Shown piece by piece: positions 42,529 to 51,203 of a stretch of DNA of 64,000 nt. The DNA is from Ignavibacteria bacterium (GTDB lineage Bacteria; Bacteroidota; Ignavibacteria; Kapaibacteriales; Kapaibacteriaceae): positions 62,001 to 126,000 of the forward strand of contig JADJIQ010000005.1 of NCBI GenBank assembly GCA_016707005.1, read 5' to 3'. The position numbers and the translations under genes are program-made. How positions within the stretch are numbered: position 1 is the stretch's first letter; the number at the start of each line of letters is the position of its first letter. A model generated the notes under the pieces. The model worked only from the letters and a program-made list of their open reading frames with translations, was not told where the DNA came from and did not search any database.

Positions 42529-44091
42529 ATGAAAACATCTCTTCTCACGGCAGTGCTGTTGTGTGCGTTAGCAGTGGTAGGATCGGCAAGTGTTCGTCCA
42601 ACAATTACGAATGCCCGAATTACAACCTCGTTCCCAGCCATAAGTGTTATGGTTTCGTACGACGTATCGGATCCGGACGACTCAGAGGTTACAGTCGACC
42701 TACAGGTATCAACAGATGGAGGCTATACTTTTCGTTCCATATCTGAACTTGCCGTTGGTGATGTGGGGAAAGTTTCTGTGGGAACAGACAAGCAGATTAC
42801 CATTGAAAGTGCAACGCTGTTTACGAAGGACCCTGCACGTGTTCGTTTAGTTGTGCGCGACGAACACGAGGTTGATATACATCAGCTATTAGCAACTATA
42901 GAGGAGGGAGCCGTTCGCTCTATTGTTGCAGAACTATCCATACCACGGAATACGTTAGTCGATGCTGGCAACCACACAAATATTCGTAACCGTATTCGCA
43001 GCGCCTTTGATCAGGCTGGACTTAGCATTCACAACCATGAATATCCGTACCAGGGTACCACAGGAGTGAACATTGTTGGGCGTAAGGCAGGAGTTGGTAG
43101 TACTGGAACTACGTTTGTACTCGACGCACATTATGATGCCGTGCCAGGTACCAGCGGTGCAGACGACAATGCGAGCAGTGTAACAGCGCTGCTCATCGCT
43201 GCTGATCTGTTATCGCAACTCGAAGTGGACAATAATGTTTCTATCATCGCGTTCGACCACGAAGAGGATGGCTTGATTGGTAGTAGTGCCTACGTTAACA
43301 CCGGCATTGCCGCTGGTGATACCATCGCAGCGGTTATCAACCTCGAAATGATAGGGTATGCATCCGAGAAAGTGAACAGCCAACAACTTCCATTTGGGTT
43401 TGGTTTTTTGTTTCCAGAACAACAAGCAGAGATCGAAGCAAACGGCAATCGAGGCAACTTTATCGCAAACATTGGGAACACGAACTCGGCAGAGCTAGGA
43501 GTTGTCTTCGATCAATTTGCTCAATCGTATGTCCCAGACTTAAAAGTTGTTTCGTTGAATGTTCCCGGAGACGGATCCATAGCTCCCGATTTCCGTCGTA
43601 GCGATCACGCAACCTTTTGGGATGAGAACATCCCTGCTCTCTTGATTACCGATGGGGGTAATTTCCGCAACCCAAACTACCATTTGCCTACGGATGTAGT
43701 AGACTCACTCAACATCCCGTTTATGACAAAGGTTATCAAGGCTTCAATTGCCGCAATTCTGGAACTTGGAGGTGCTGTTAATGGCCACTCGGTTGAACTG
43801 GAGGTACCTACCTCTGTTCAATACCATGATCACGAGAACGACGATTGCTCCCTGCGCGCCGTCCCTGTACCTGCTGCTGAGTTCATTACCGTGAGCTTCC
43901 AGGGTTGTTCGCGTTCCTTGGTATTGCGCCTGTTTAGTATCGACGGTGTGAAAGTGTTCGAGAAAATTGTTGCCGACCCTGAGTCGGCGCAAGTTACTAT
44001 TCCTGTTTCCGCATTAGCGTCTAACCGGTACATGCTCGTGGCTAGCTCTGGTGAACAGTCATACTCAGTTGATGTGCTGATTACGAGGTAG
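42529..44091 (+). CDS. Secreted M28-family metallopeptidase with T9SS C-terminus
   Basis: 520 residues. Signal peptide MKTSLLTAVLLCALAVVGSAS, an Ig/fibronectin-like N-terminal domain (~25-125; SYDVSDPDDSEVTVDLQVST), then an M28 zinc aminopeptidase domain. Metal and catalytic residues are visible: LDAHYDAVPG (His, and Asp as catalytic base region), GADDNASSVTALL (bridging Asp), FDHEEDGLIGS (general base Glu, next Glu ligand), NLEMIGY, and NPNYHLPTD (last His). The C-terminus (RAVPVPAAEFITVSFQG ... ALASNRYMLVASSG) resembles a T9SS type A signal. Predicted to act outside the cell on peptides. Monocistronic. Confidence 0.9.
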   Translation: MKTSLLTAVLLCALAVVGSASVRPTITNARITTSFPAISVMVSYDVSDPDDSEVTVDLQVSTDGGYTFRSISELAVGDVGKVSVGTDKQITIESATLFTKDPARVRLVVRDEHEVDIHQLLATIEEGAVRSIVAELSIPRNTLVDAGNHTNIRNRIRSAFDQAGLSIHNHEYPYQGTTGVNIVGRKAGVGSTGTTFVLDAHYDAVPGTSGADDNASSVTALLIAADLLSQLEVDNNVSIIAFDHEEDGLIGSSAYVNTGIAAGDTIAAVINLEMIGYASEKVNSQQLPFGFGFLFPEQQAEIEANGNRGNFIANIGNTNSAELGVVFDQFAQSYVPDLKVVSLNVPGDGSIAPDFRRSDHATFWDENIPALLITDGGNFRNPNYHLPTDVVDSLNIPFMTKVIKASIAAILELGGAVNGHSVELEVPTSVQYHDHENDDCSLRAVPVPAAEFITVSFQGCSRSLVLRLFSIDGVKVFEKIVADPESAQVTIPVSALASNRYMLVASSGEQSYSVDVLITR

Positions 44092-44205
44092 CAGATCCCA
44101 ATCAATTCGGCATTACGTACCTGCTGGTTTGGGTCTCTATATTCCATTAGTGGAAATTGCGCGCGGATTTGGATGGTCAAGGGGCGCGGAATCTCCAGCG
44201 CATGC

Positions 44206-44577
44206 CTACCAGGTAGCCCTTACTTCCCTAACCAAGGGTGTAATTCTAAAGACATCCTCTATTTCAGTTTCAACAGCCCAATACTCTATCAAATCACTAA
44301 ATAGTTGCTTTTCTGATTTTAACATCCTTTCAATTTCATACCACCTATAATCTCTATCTATTTCAGTGTCATCTAGAAGATAATCATACGAAGCAAGAAT
44401 AATGGACATAGCTGCATACTTCATGTCATTAGACAAATCGTTGTCATTGTAAAAGGAGATAAACTCATCAACCCTGTTTTTGTCTGCCAATTCAATATCC
44501 CAATCCTGCTCATTACCTTTATAAGGCAATGACATCTCCCTACTTAGCTGCTTTACAGTTTCTTTTCTTACAAACAT
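44206..44577 (-). CDS. AT-rich orphan protein
   Basis: 123 residues from ATG 44577 (MFVRKETVKQLSREMSLPYK); an upstream ATG at 44643 lies in relic B and is not preferred. Highly acidic and charged (NEQDWDIELADKNRVDEF, DDTEIDRDYRWYEIERML) with no signal peptide. Base composition is clearly AT-rich compared with every neighbour, suggesting transfer. I do not recognise a family; small acidic proteins of this style are often immunity or antitoxin-like, but nothing here proves it. Flanked by relic sequences on both sides. Confidence 0.6.
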   Translation of the reverse strand: MFVRKETVKQLSREMSLPYKGNEQDWDIELADKNRVDEFISFYNDNDLSNDMKYAAMSIILASYDYLLDDTEIDRDYRWYEIERMLKSEKQLFSDLIEYWAVETEIEDVFRITPLVREVRATW

Positions 44578-44600
44578 AAAGGTTGTGAATTTCCACAGAA

Positions 44601-44676
44601 TGCGACCACCTAATATTGCGCTCCAACGCTGAGGCAACGGCAATCTAGCAATGCGCTTAGAAGATCGGCAAACTGC
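44601..44676. repeat. Insertion-sequence end-like relic B
   Basis: TGCGACCACCTAATATTGCG-CTCCAACGCTGAGGCAACGG-CAATCTAGCAATGCGCTTAG matches relic A (41478-41548) over ~75 bases. A fragment of the other end type (GCGCGGATTTGGATGGTCA) lies at 44159-44177, so the orphan gene is bracketed by the two end types. Confidence 0.6.
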
Positions 44677-44759
44677 GAAGTACTCTTCAGAAACTTTCTT
44701 CTCCTTCCTAAGTTACTGAAGAAGATATGTGCTAGTAGTATTCTGAGGGGTGAATTGTG

Positions 44760-46850
44760 ATGCGAATTTTGATGTCAGCTGCAGCGATCATTCTATCCGT
44801 TTGCAGCACCGCTGCGCAGTGGACGCAGTATCCGTTTCATCCTAAGCAACAGGTAACGATTGGAATGTTAGCGCTCGCAGCAACTAGTAGCACCATCGTT
44901 GCGGCTACCACGGATGGGGTGGTTGCCGCATCGCTTAACGATCTTGTTTTCAAACGCGCCACTCCATTTGTTGGTGATCTTGCCGCCCTCCTTGTTTCAC
45001 AAGACACGGTATGGCTTGTTACGCCAAAGGGCGAAGTTTTGCAGTCGATTGATAAGGGGCTTTCCTTTCAGTCACTATCTAGTATCGTTACCGAGAGTGG
45101 CATTACGTGCGGAATTCTGCATCCGTCGGGAACACTTTATCTAGCTGACGCTAATCGGGTCTATCGTAGCATTGACCAAGGAAGAAGTTGGCAGTCCGAC
45201 ACCCTTGCATATCGGAACGGAAAGCTTGCGAACTACGGGCCTGACATTTGTTGCATGCAGGAAGGGTTCTCCGTCTCAACTGATGAAGGACGCACGTGGA
45301 ATGAACGCTCAAAGAGCGGCTTAACGGGATCTCCGAATAGTATTGCTATCAAAGATTCACTGGTGGTTACTGCATATAGCACCCTGATCTTCGTCTCTCG
45401 GGATGCAGGAACAACATGGACGAGATATGATCCAGCGAATTCATTCAATCGATCGTATTCAACTGTCTCCATTATTGACACAACGATCTACCTCTGTTCT
45501 AGCACCGGTTTGTTTGTTTCAGTTGACAAAGGGGCTACGTGGGATCAGTATGGATCTCATGTTGATTCGATTTTTGTTACAAACGTTGTCCCTACTCAGC
45601 GCGGCTTGATGTGCATCGGCACGTCTGGTGTGTATCATCAACCGGAACAAGGAGCCCCCTGGGAGCTACTAGAGATACCGGCTCATGCATTCCGCATAAC
45701 ATCGGATGTTACTGCGTCCGGAAGCGACGTCATTACTATGTCAAGCCCGGGCGTCAAGGTGCGTGCAGATCTGACGATTGGTGGTGTGTCTGCAGAAACT
45801 CTTGATTCTACGTTTAGTCGAAAGTCTCTAAGAGCTGATGGTTCCGTGGTTGTTGCATGGCCATACCAGCCAAGGAGCAATGCAGGAAGTGAGTTCTACT
45901 TCTCAACCGACTATGGGCGTACTTTCGAAAAACACTACCTCCCAGCTGGCACCATTTCGCCCATCAGTCAAGCATTCGCTTCGCAATATCGAGCCATCCT
46001 CATCAGTGGCAATCAAGTGGTTCTCTACGATAACACCACTCGAACAATCTCAAACTATGAAAGAGATAACATTCCGTTCTCCGCGATCTATACAGCCAAC
46101 GAGAATTCAATCATCTATGCATTCGCTGATGTATTGGCTGGAGACGTTAAGGTGCAGTCAATAGACAGAACTAGTGGGCGGGTTACCCTGCTCAGTCAAC
46201 TCCCAATCGATCATCCGATCTATCAGCTATCATGCGAGGGTCCAATCTGGTATGCGAGAACAAAACATTCCGTCATTGCCAGCACCGACCAAGGGTATAC
46301 ATGGAGTACAGTGCTGACATCAAACTCATTGGCTGATCTCCGAAGGTCACCTGATGGCAACTTCACCTTCGTTGCGGCATCATCTACTGGGAAACTGATG
46401 CTCATTAGGAACGGTCGATTAGTTGCTGAGACGATAGACAGCCTTACTGATGACAATACCATCACGGCAATCGCTGTTGGCAAGTACAATGATATTTCCA
46501 CGGTTTTCGCTGGTACGGTTGGGAGGGGGCTCTGGACTCGCCCACTTACGGATTTTGTCTCGTCTGCTAGCGATGATAGTGATGCGACAACGTCCATGAT
46601 CAAGATTCAATGTTCACCTCAGCCCGCTACCGATATCTTGAACATCATCATTGATGCACCAGGATTCAAGACTGTACATGTGTCCATTCAAAATGTGCTT
46701 GGCATGGTTATGTGGTCGTCGAATCAATCGAAGCATGGTGATTCCACGAACTTCACAGTGCCTACATCCCATCTAGGCAGTGGATTCTATTGCTGCACAA
46801 TAGTGGCAGGCGAAGCAGTTGTATCACAGCCAATTCTGCTTTCGAAGTAG
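44760..46850 (+). CDS. Beta-propeller (Ycf48/sortilin-like) secreted protein with T9SS C-terminus
   Basis: 696 residues from ATG 44760 (GTG 44757 directly before is an alternative), ribosome site GAGGGG at 44745-44750. Signal peptide MRILMSAAAIILSVCSTAAQ. Repeated S/T-x-D-x-G-x-T/S-W motifs of BNR/Ycf48-type propellers: SIDKGLSFQSL, SIDQGRSWQSD, STDEGRTWNE, SRDAGTTWTRY, SVDKGATWDQY, STDQGYTWSTV. C-terminal T9SS type A-like domain (IKIQCSPQPATDILNIII ... LGSGFYCCTIVAGE). Predicted surface-displayed propeller with a binding role; no enzymatic residues identified. Confidence 0.85.
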   Translation: MRILMSAAAIILSVCSTAAQWTQYPFHPKQQVTIGMLALAATSSTIVAATTDGVVAASLNDLVFKRATPFVGDLAALLVSQDTVWLVTPKGEVLQSIDKGLSFQSLSSIVTESGITCGILHPSGTLYLADANRVYRSIDQGRSWQSDTLAYRNGKLANYGPDICCMQEGFSVSTDEGRTWNERSKSGLTGSPNSIAIKDSLVVTAYSTLIFVSRDAGTTWTRYDPANSFNRSYSTVSIIDTTIYLCSSTGLFVSVDKGATWDQYGSHVDSIFVTNVVPTQRGLMCIGTSGVYHQPEQGAPWELLEIPAHAFRITSDVTASGSDVITMSSPGVKVRADLTIGGVSAETLDSTFSRKSLRADGSVVVAWPYQPRSNAGSEFYFSTDYGRTFEKHYLPAGTISPISQAFASQYRAILISGNQVVLYDNTTRTISNYERDNIPFSAIYTANENSIIYAFADVLAGDVKVQSIDRTSGRVTLLSQLPIDHPIYQLSCEGPIWYARTKHSVIASTDQGYTWSTVLTSNSLADLRRSPDGNFTFVAASSTGKLMLIRNGRLVAETIDSLTDDNTITAIAVGKYNDISTVFAGTVGRGLWTRPLTDFVSSASDDSDATTSMIKIQCSPQPATDILNIIIDAPGFKTVHVSIQNVLGMVMWSSNQSKHGDSTNFTVPTSHLGSGFYCCTIVAGEAVVSQPILLSK

Positions 46851-46892
46851 TTGATTCCACACGCCTCAACTGTCATTATTCTTTCCGCCATT

Positions 46893-46995
46893 TCTGCCGC
46901 GGTCCCTCGCTACGCTCGGGATGACGCTTCTTTTGCTGTTGTCAAACGAAGAAAGCCAGCGTCATCCCGAGGAGCGGAGCGACGAGGGACCTATT
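46893..46995. repeat. Pair of inverted GTCCCTCG repeats after the propeller gene
   Basis: GGTCCCTCGCTACGCTCGGGATGACGC (46901-46927) and its inverted partner GCGTCATCCCGAGGAGCGG ... GAGGGACC (46960-46993), forming a long hairpin. The stretch 46851-47267 has no gene; its second half (47066-47150) carries a decayed relic of the IS-like ends (GGAATCTAGCATTG, TTCGGTGGTCAG). Confidence 0.78.
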
Positions 46996-47267
46996 GGTGG
47001 AGACTCCGCCTGCCCCCTTACCATCACAACGCGAATCATCGCAGTCACTTGACAACGTCCTCCACCGACTCGGCAACTGGAATCTAGCATTGGGTTTAGC
47101 ACGTCAGCGTACCATCAGATTCGGTGGTCAGTTAGGGGCGGGAGGAGGAGGCCAACGCCCGCGGAACTCCAGCATCTTCACGGGTGCATTAAACTGCGCT
47201 ACATTCGTATTATGCGGGATATCTCATTTTTGAGTTTCAATCACCTACCAATTTATAGGAGGAGTGA

Positions 47268-48611
47268 ATGGTCAAGAAGCGCCACATAATCAAAGCACTT
47301 GCCCTCGTTTTTTTGACTGTTGCTGCAGCAACATCTATGCGTGCGCAGTTCGTTGAAGAGAGAACGTTTGTTGGTCCAACGATCGGACTGGGCATCGGAG
47401 GCGGGCTCGCTTACGGTCTAAATGGCGAATACGCCATGACGGAAAATTTTGGCCTTATCGCTGGCCTCGGCTTGTCGGGGTTTACTGAAGACTTCGGCGG
47501 TCTTGGCCTTACCGGCTCGGTCCCAACCATTGACTATTCGTTGTTTATGGGCTACGTTGGTGCTTCGTACCACTTTATGCCAAAAAAGAAGTTTGATCCG
47601 TACTTCTCTCTCGGCATAGCTTATTTCAGCTGGGACGTAACGTATCGTACGTCTGATGGAGAAGAAACAGATCCGTTTCAAGGCTTTTCTTCTGCCTACA
47701 CGAGCGGCATTGGATTTACCGGTCAAATTGGGGCACGGTATCACTTTAGCGATGTTGTTTCTGCACGCGTAACTCTTGGCTATCCGATGTGGGTAGGTCT
47801 CGGAGTAGACGTGGCGTTTGGCGGAATCACTTCTGCTGCTGCTGCTGAATCTACGTCTACCCCTACTCCAGCTTCCTCAGACACTTCTGCCACATTAGCG
47901 ACAAAGCAGAAGTACAAGCTTTACATCGGGCCATACATTGCCGGAAAGGCTTCGATCAAGACGGATGTTGGAGAGGGTATGAAGACAGGCGTGGTGTTCA
48001 ACGTTCCGCCGGACTTCGGTGTGTCGATCACAGCACCATTTGGAGCAGGAAGCAACATCGGTTTTGGCCTCCAAGCTGGCTATGCAACATATGGGTATCA
48101 AATGAAGCCTGAGAGCCAGGCCAACGACTCGAATACTGTTAATGAAATGTACTCGTTCATTAACATGTTCCCACACTTCAACATTGGTGGCTTTATCATC
48201 GGCGTCAACTTTGGATTCCCAAGCTCTGGTAGCACGAGGACGATAAAGGGTGATACCGTTTCGATGTTCGGCACGTTCTCGGCTGATACGGCATTCAACG
48301 GCGACGTTACCTACGACTTCAACAGAGATCCGGTAGGTCCTACCTATGATCCTGCAAAATACCTGTCTACCATGGTGGAATTCCGTATCGGTGGTTCTAT
48401 TCCGATCGTTTCCAGCGACTTTGGCAAGCTCAAGATCAATATCATGGCCGGCTACACCTTGAATCAGCTCTTCGAGACTGCAGGCAACTACATCGGATCA
48501 TATGATATCGATGGGACGGATCTTAAAACCCTGCGGCTCGATGAAAGTCTAAACCCACAGATTCCTTCTCTGTCGATTGGTATTCAGTACGATTTCGGGA
48601 TCGGTCTATAA
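47268..48611 (+). CDS. Outer-membrane beta-barrel protein with two barrel-like regions
   Basis: 447 residues, strong ribosome site TAGGAGGAG before ATG 47268. Signal peptide MVKKRHIIKALALVFLTVAAATSMRAQ. The N-terminal region (~28-185) has alternating strands as in OmpA/OmpW-like barrels (GPTIGLGIGGGLAYGLNGEYAM, YFSLGIAYFSWDV, ARYHFSDVVSARVTLGYP). An Ala/Ser/Thr-rich linker (~188-212) leads to a second strand-rich region ending with LSIGIQYDFGIGL. The protein looks like two barrel-type domains in one chain, or one large barrel with a long loop. Cargo unknown. It has its own terminator. Confidence 0.8.
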   Translation: MVKKRHIIKALALVFLTVAAATSMRAQFVEERTFVGPTIGLGIGGGLAYGLNGEYAMTENFGLIAGLGLSGFTEDFGGLGLTGSVPTIDYSLFMGYVGASYHFMPKKKFDPYFSLGIAYFSWDVTYRTSDGEETDPFQGFSSAYTSGIGFTGQIGARYHFSDVVSARVTLGYPMWVGLGVDVAFGGITSAAAAESTSTPTPASSDTSATLATKQKYKLYIGPYIAGKASIKTDVGEGMKTGVVFNVPPDFGVSITAPFGAGSNIGFGLQAGYATYGYQMKPESQANDSNTVNEMYSFINMFPHFNIGGFIIGVNFGFPSSGSTRTIKGDTVSMFGTFSADTAFNGDVTYDFNRDPVGPTYDPAKYLSTMVEFRIGGSIPIVSSDFGKLKINIMAGYTLNQLFETAGNYIGSYDIDGTDLKTLRLDESLNPQIPSLSIGIQYDFGIGL

Positions 48612-48627
48612 CCCATCTCTGAAGTAT

Positions 48628-48660
48628 GAAAAAAGCCACCTTCCGGTGGCTTTTTTTTTA
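48628..48660 (+). terminator. Intrinsic terminator of the barrel protein gene
   Basis: AAAAGCCACC-ttcc-GGTGGCTTTT, a 10-bp stem followed by T-rich sequence, 20 bases after the stop. Confidence 0.9.
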
Positions 48661-48717
48661 CCAAACATTCAGGGACTCGGAAGGATTGCTGGAATGACGC
48701 CACATCCCCCCCATCCA

Positions 48718-49416
48718 TCACTTGAGGTCGTAGGCAACGAGAACTGACAATACCCCTTCCATTTTCTCTCCGGAGACAGGATTCAATTGCCCGTCATTGA
48801 ACGTTTTTGCAAAGAAGCCGATCGTAGGGGCGAAGTAGCCATCCTGACTCAGGCTTATCGTTTGCGAGACTCCGGATGAGGTAACGACGCTCTCGAGGGT
48901 CTGCACCATCTTGACCACGGTAACATCCTTGCCGCCGATCACCATGGTTTCGGTACCAACGTAGATCGTGGTAGCGGTAGCTTTATTCGAAATCGAAATG
49001 CCTCCAACGGAGTACGTTGTATCGGCAATGACGTTCTCAGTCTTTGTGTGCGAGGCAACTGGCCATGTTACCCACCCAGATGGGACATTGTTGTATAGGG
49101 CAGCAACACTGAAGTCGCCATTCGGATCGTAGTAGATATAGGCATCCGTTACCTCCCCAATTCCTTCCGTCCTCATCTTGCTGACATTGGTCTTTCCTAA
49201 GAATGTCAACCCAGTCTGCGTGATCGTGGCCGTATACCTCAACTTCGTACTACTAATCGGCTCACCCGTAGTTGGATCCGTCGAAAAACGTTCAAATGAA
49301 AACGTGCTTCCTGTCTTCGGCTGATCACCGGTTGGTTGCGGCGACACCGGATCATTTGAGCTGCAAGAAACAACAACAAGAGCAAGTGCGATCATACGAG
49401 AAATACGAAACATCAT
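48718..49416 (-). CDS. Predicted lipoprotein of unknown function
   Basis: 232 residues from ATG 49416 (MMFRISRMIALALVVVSC-SS); the upstream ATG at 49434 is less likely, and AGGGGC sits 10 bases before 49416. Lipobox VVSC. The mature part is beta-rich (YTATITQTGLTFLG, YIYYDPNGDFSVAAL, SQDGYFAPTIGFFAKTF) with no known domain. The end (KMEGVLSVLVAYDLK) could be a beta strand of a lipocalin-like or barrel fold. Last gene of the minus-strand envelope locus 54707-48718. Confidence 0.75.
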   Translation of the reverse strand: MMFRISRMIALALVVVSCSSNDPVSPQPTGDQPKTGSTFSFERFSTDPTTGEPISSTKLRYTATITQTGLTFLGKTNVSKMRTEGIGEVTDAYIYYDPNGDFSVAALYNNVPSGWVTWPVASHTKTENVIADTTYSVGGISISNKATATTIYVGTETMVIGGKDVTVVKMVQTLESVVTSSGVSQTISLSQDGYFAPTIGFFAKTFNDGQLNPVSGEKMEGVLSVLVAYDLK

Positions 49417-49505
49417 TTTGGAGCCCCTTAACAATGACGGATGAATGATTTGAGGAAACTACACACATGAGCAGCAACGATACAAACGCTGCCGATCCTG
49501 CTGGA

Positions 49506-50204
49506 CTATGGCATCCCAAGTGACTGGGTTTTGAGGATGAGGCCGCTCTCCTCCATCGCAATGTGCTTCTGCATCTCTGTATACGTGGCCAGCCATTCTT
49601 CGCGAGTAACCGTTTTGCCTTCGATCGAGAAGGTCACGTCAGGTAGGTTGGCGAGCGCGTTCACGAGTTCTTCCCGCCCTGCGAGAATGGCACTGATACC
49701 GGAAGGTCGGAAGAGGATCTTCTTCCTTCGGTCCTGATAGTCGATCACTACGTCGGTTTGATCTACATTTACTTCGAATCGAAGCAGTTTCTGCCACCAT
49801 GTTCGCTTCTTCTTGCGGAGTCGGTCAGGTACCTTTACGATCTTCAATCTTCGGAGAGTCGATACCGGTATCGACTCTACATCCACCCCATACGTCCATA
49901 GCGATCGATCAATGTGAATATGACCGTCATCGATCCCGATGGCAAGGGGCGTCATACTTCGCTCAGCGGTCAGATTGATCACCGTCATCACCCCAGCGAT
50001 GATCACACCACCAACGATCAACCCGAGCAACACCAGTATTGCAGTGGGCCTCTCCAAGGCAACGAAACTCGATGCGAACACTATTGGAGACGCTCTTACA
50101 CCTACGGTGAGCAAGATGCCGGCGAACACTCGCAGCGAATCGCTCCTGCCCCAGGGCACTCGATACCAGATGATGGAGCTCTGCATTGATTCTGACTGCA
50201 TCAT
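49506..50204 (-). CDS. Membrane protein with a cytoplasmic PH-like domain
   Basis: 232 residues from ATG 50204 (MMQSESMQSSIIWYRVPW). The frame continues upstream into a CTCGG-type dispersed repeat that would add ERSRGT-like residues; that extension is rejected. Two membrane helices lie at ~28-48 (VFAGILLTVGVRASPIVFA) and ~52-80 (AILVLLGLIVGGVIIAGVMTV). A soluble C-terminal domain with a PH-like strand pattern follows (IDDGHIHIDRSLWTYGVDVESIPVS ... DVVIDYQDRRKKILFRP) and a basic stretch RLRKKKRTWW. Function unknown. Confidence 0.72.
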   Translation of the reverse strand: MMQSESMQSSIIWYRVPWGRSDSLRVFAGILLTVGVRASPIVFASSFVALERPTAILVLLGLIVGGVIIAGVMTVINLTAERSMTPLAIGIDDGHIHIDRSLWTYGVDVESIPVSTLRRLKIVKVPDRLRKKKRTWWQKLLRFEVNVDQTDVVIDYQDRRKKILFRPSGISAILAGREELVNALANLPDVTFSIEGKTVTREEWLATYTEMQKHIAMEESGLILKTQSLGMP

Positions 50205-50259
50205 ATTGCCTTTTGTCCCTCGGCTCCGCTCGGTCCCTCGGCTTCGCTCAGGATGACGA

Positions 50260-51198
50260 TTATAAGAAGACATTCACTCCAAATGAGATGTTGACCATTT
50301 TGCCACTCGCATTAACTCCGCCGATCGTTTGATCGGGTGGCGCGATGATCTGGCGGTATTCGAACGTTGCCCAGTCTCCGCTATACCCGATGCCCCATGA
50401 CCAACACGTAATCGAGCCTGACACGTACTTCTTGTTCTCCATGTCGTATTTGTCTGCTACTCCGGCAACGCTCCCTCTGCCATACGTGCCACGAGCAAAC
50501 AGCCCGGTGTGTGGCTCTCGGATCAAGAGTCCGATTCCGTTGAAACTCACCGAAGCATCATCTATATCACCAACTCCTACATAACTAGCCATGGTGTAGT
50601 CGTAGGAAATCTCGAAGAAGTGTAGGGGGCGAATACCTACCGTTGCCTGAAGGGCACTAGGGAAAAAGACGGCCTCCGTTACTGGCCCAACTGCTCCTAT
50701 ACGTGCAGACGCAACAACGAGCCACGTACGCCGCGTAGCATCAAACACACTCGACGGGCCGCAGATACCTGCCTGAGACTCATATTTCTTATCAAGGTCT
50801 GCGATGACAGATGAATCTGCGTTCCGCGTTGCAATGGAATATCGGTCTATGATCTGCGGAGTAGCAATTGCACCTGTGAGTTGGTCCACTACAAAGCCGA
50901 CCCCATAGTTGAGGAAGTTCAACATGGCAAGTCCATGGAATTCGGGCTTCCATACCTTCCACGTGATGTTTGTGTCGGTGGAGATGCGCAGGACAGTTAC
51001 ACGATAGGCATCGACTGGAACACGCAGGGCCCCCAGCGTATCGCTCGTGTTCACCGCAAGTGTATCTCCACTTCCAACATCTACCACAACTGCATTGACC
51101 GGCACGCGTATCCCAATCCGTTCGTACGAGGACGGAGAACGGAAGATGGTACCACAACCAACAATTGGCAATGTTAAAAGGAGGAGGAGGACACGCAT
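50260..51198 (-). CDS. Lipoprotein/outer-membrane protein of unknown function
   Basis: 312 residues from ATG 51198, 5 bases after the stop of the giant gene upstream. Signal peptide with lipobox (MRVLLLLLTLPIVGC-GT). The N-terminal domain (IGIRVPVNAVVVDVGSGDTL ... VDAYRVTVLRIS) is followed by a membrane-like segment (LAMLNFLNYGVGFVVDQL) and a C-terminal half of alternating strands (FFEISYDYTMASYVGVG, GTYGRGSVAGVADKYDM, ATFEYRQIIAPP, VNISFGVNVFL). The final aromatic/leucine strand looks like an outer-membrane barrel. It is the natural partner of the upstream 1167-aa protein by position. Confidence 0.75.
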   Translation of the reverse strand: MRVLLLLLTLPIVGCGTIFRSPSSYERIGIRVPVNAVVVDVGSGDTLAVNTSDTLGALRVPVDAYRVTVLRISTDTNITWKVWKPEFHGLAMLNFLNYGVGFVVDQLTGAIATPQIIDRYSIATRNADSSVIADLDKKYESQAGICGPSSVFDATRRTWLVVASARIGAVGPVTEAVFFPSALQATVGIRPLHFFEISYDYTMASYVGVGDIDDASVSFNGIGLLIREPHTGLFARGTYGRGSVAGVADKYDMENKKYVSGSITCWSWGIGYSGDWATFEYRQIIAPPDQTIGGVNASGKMVNISFGVNVFL

Positions 51199-51203
51199 GC
51201 CCC

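Noticed and set aside
50205..50273. Longer start for the PH-like membrane protein (HPERSRGTERSRG)
   Set aside because: The extra residues come from a dispersed CTCGG repeat; the hydrophobic protein begins naturally at 50204.
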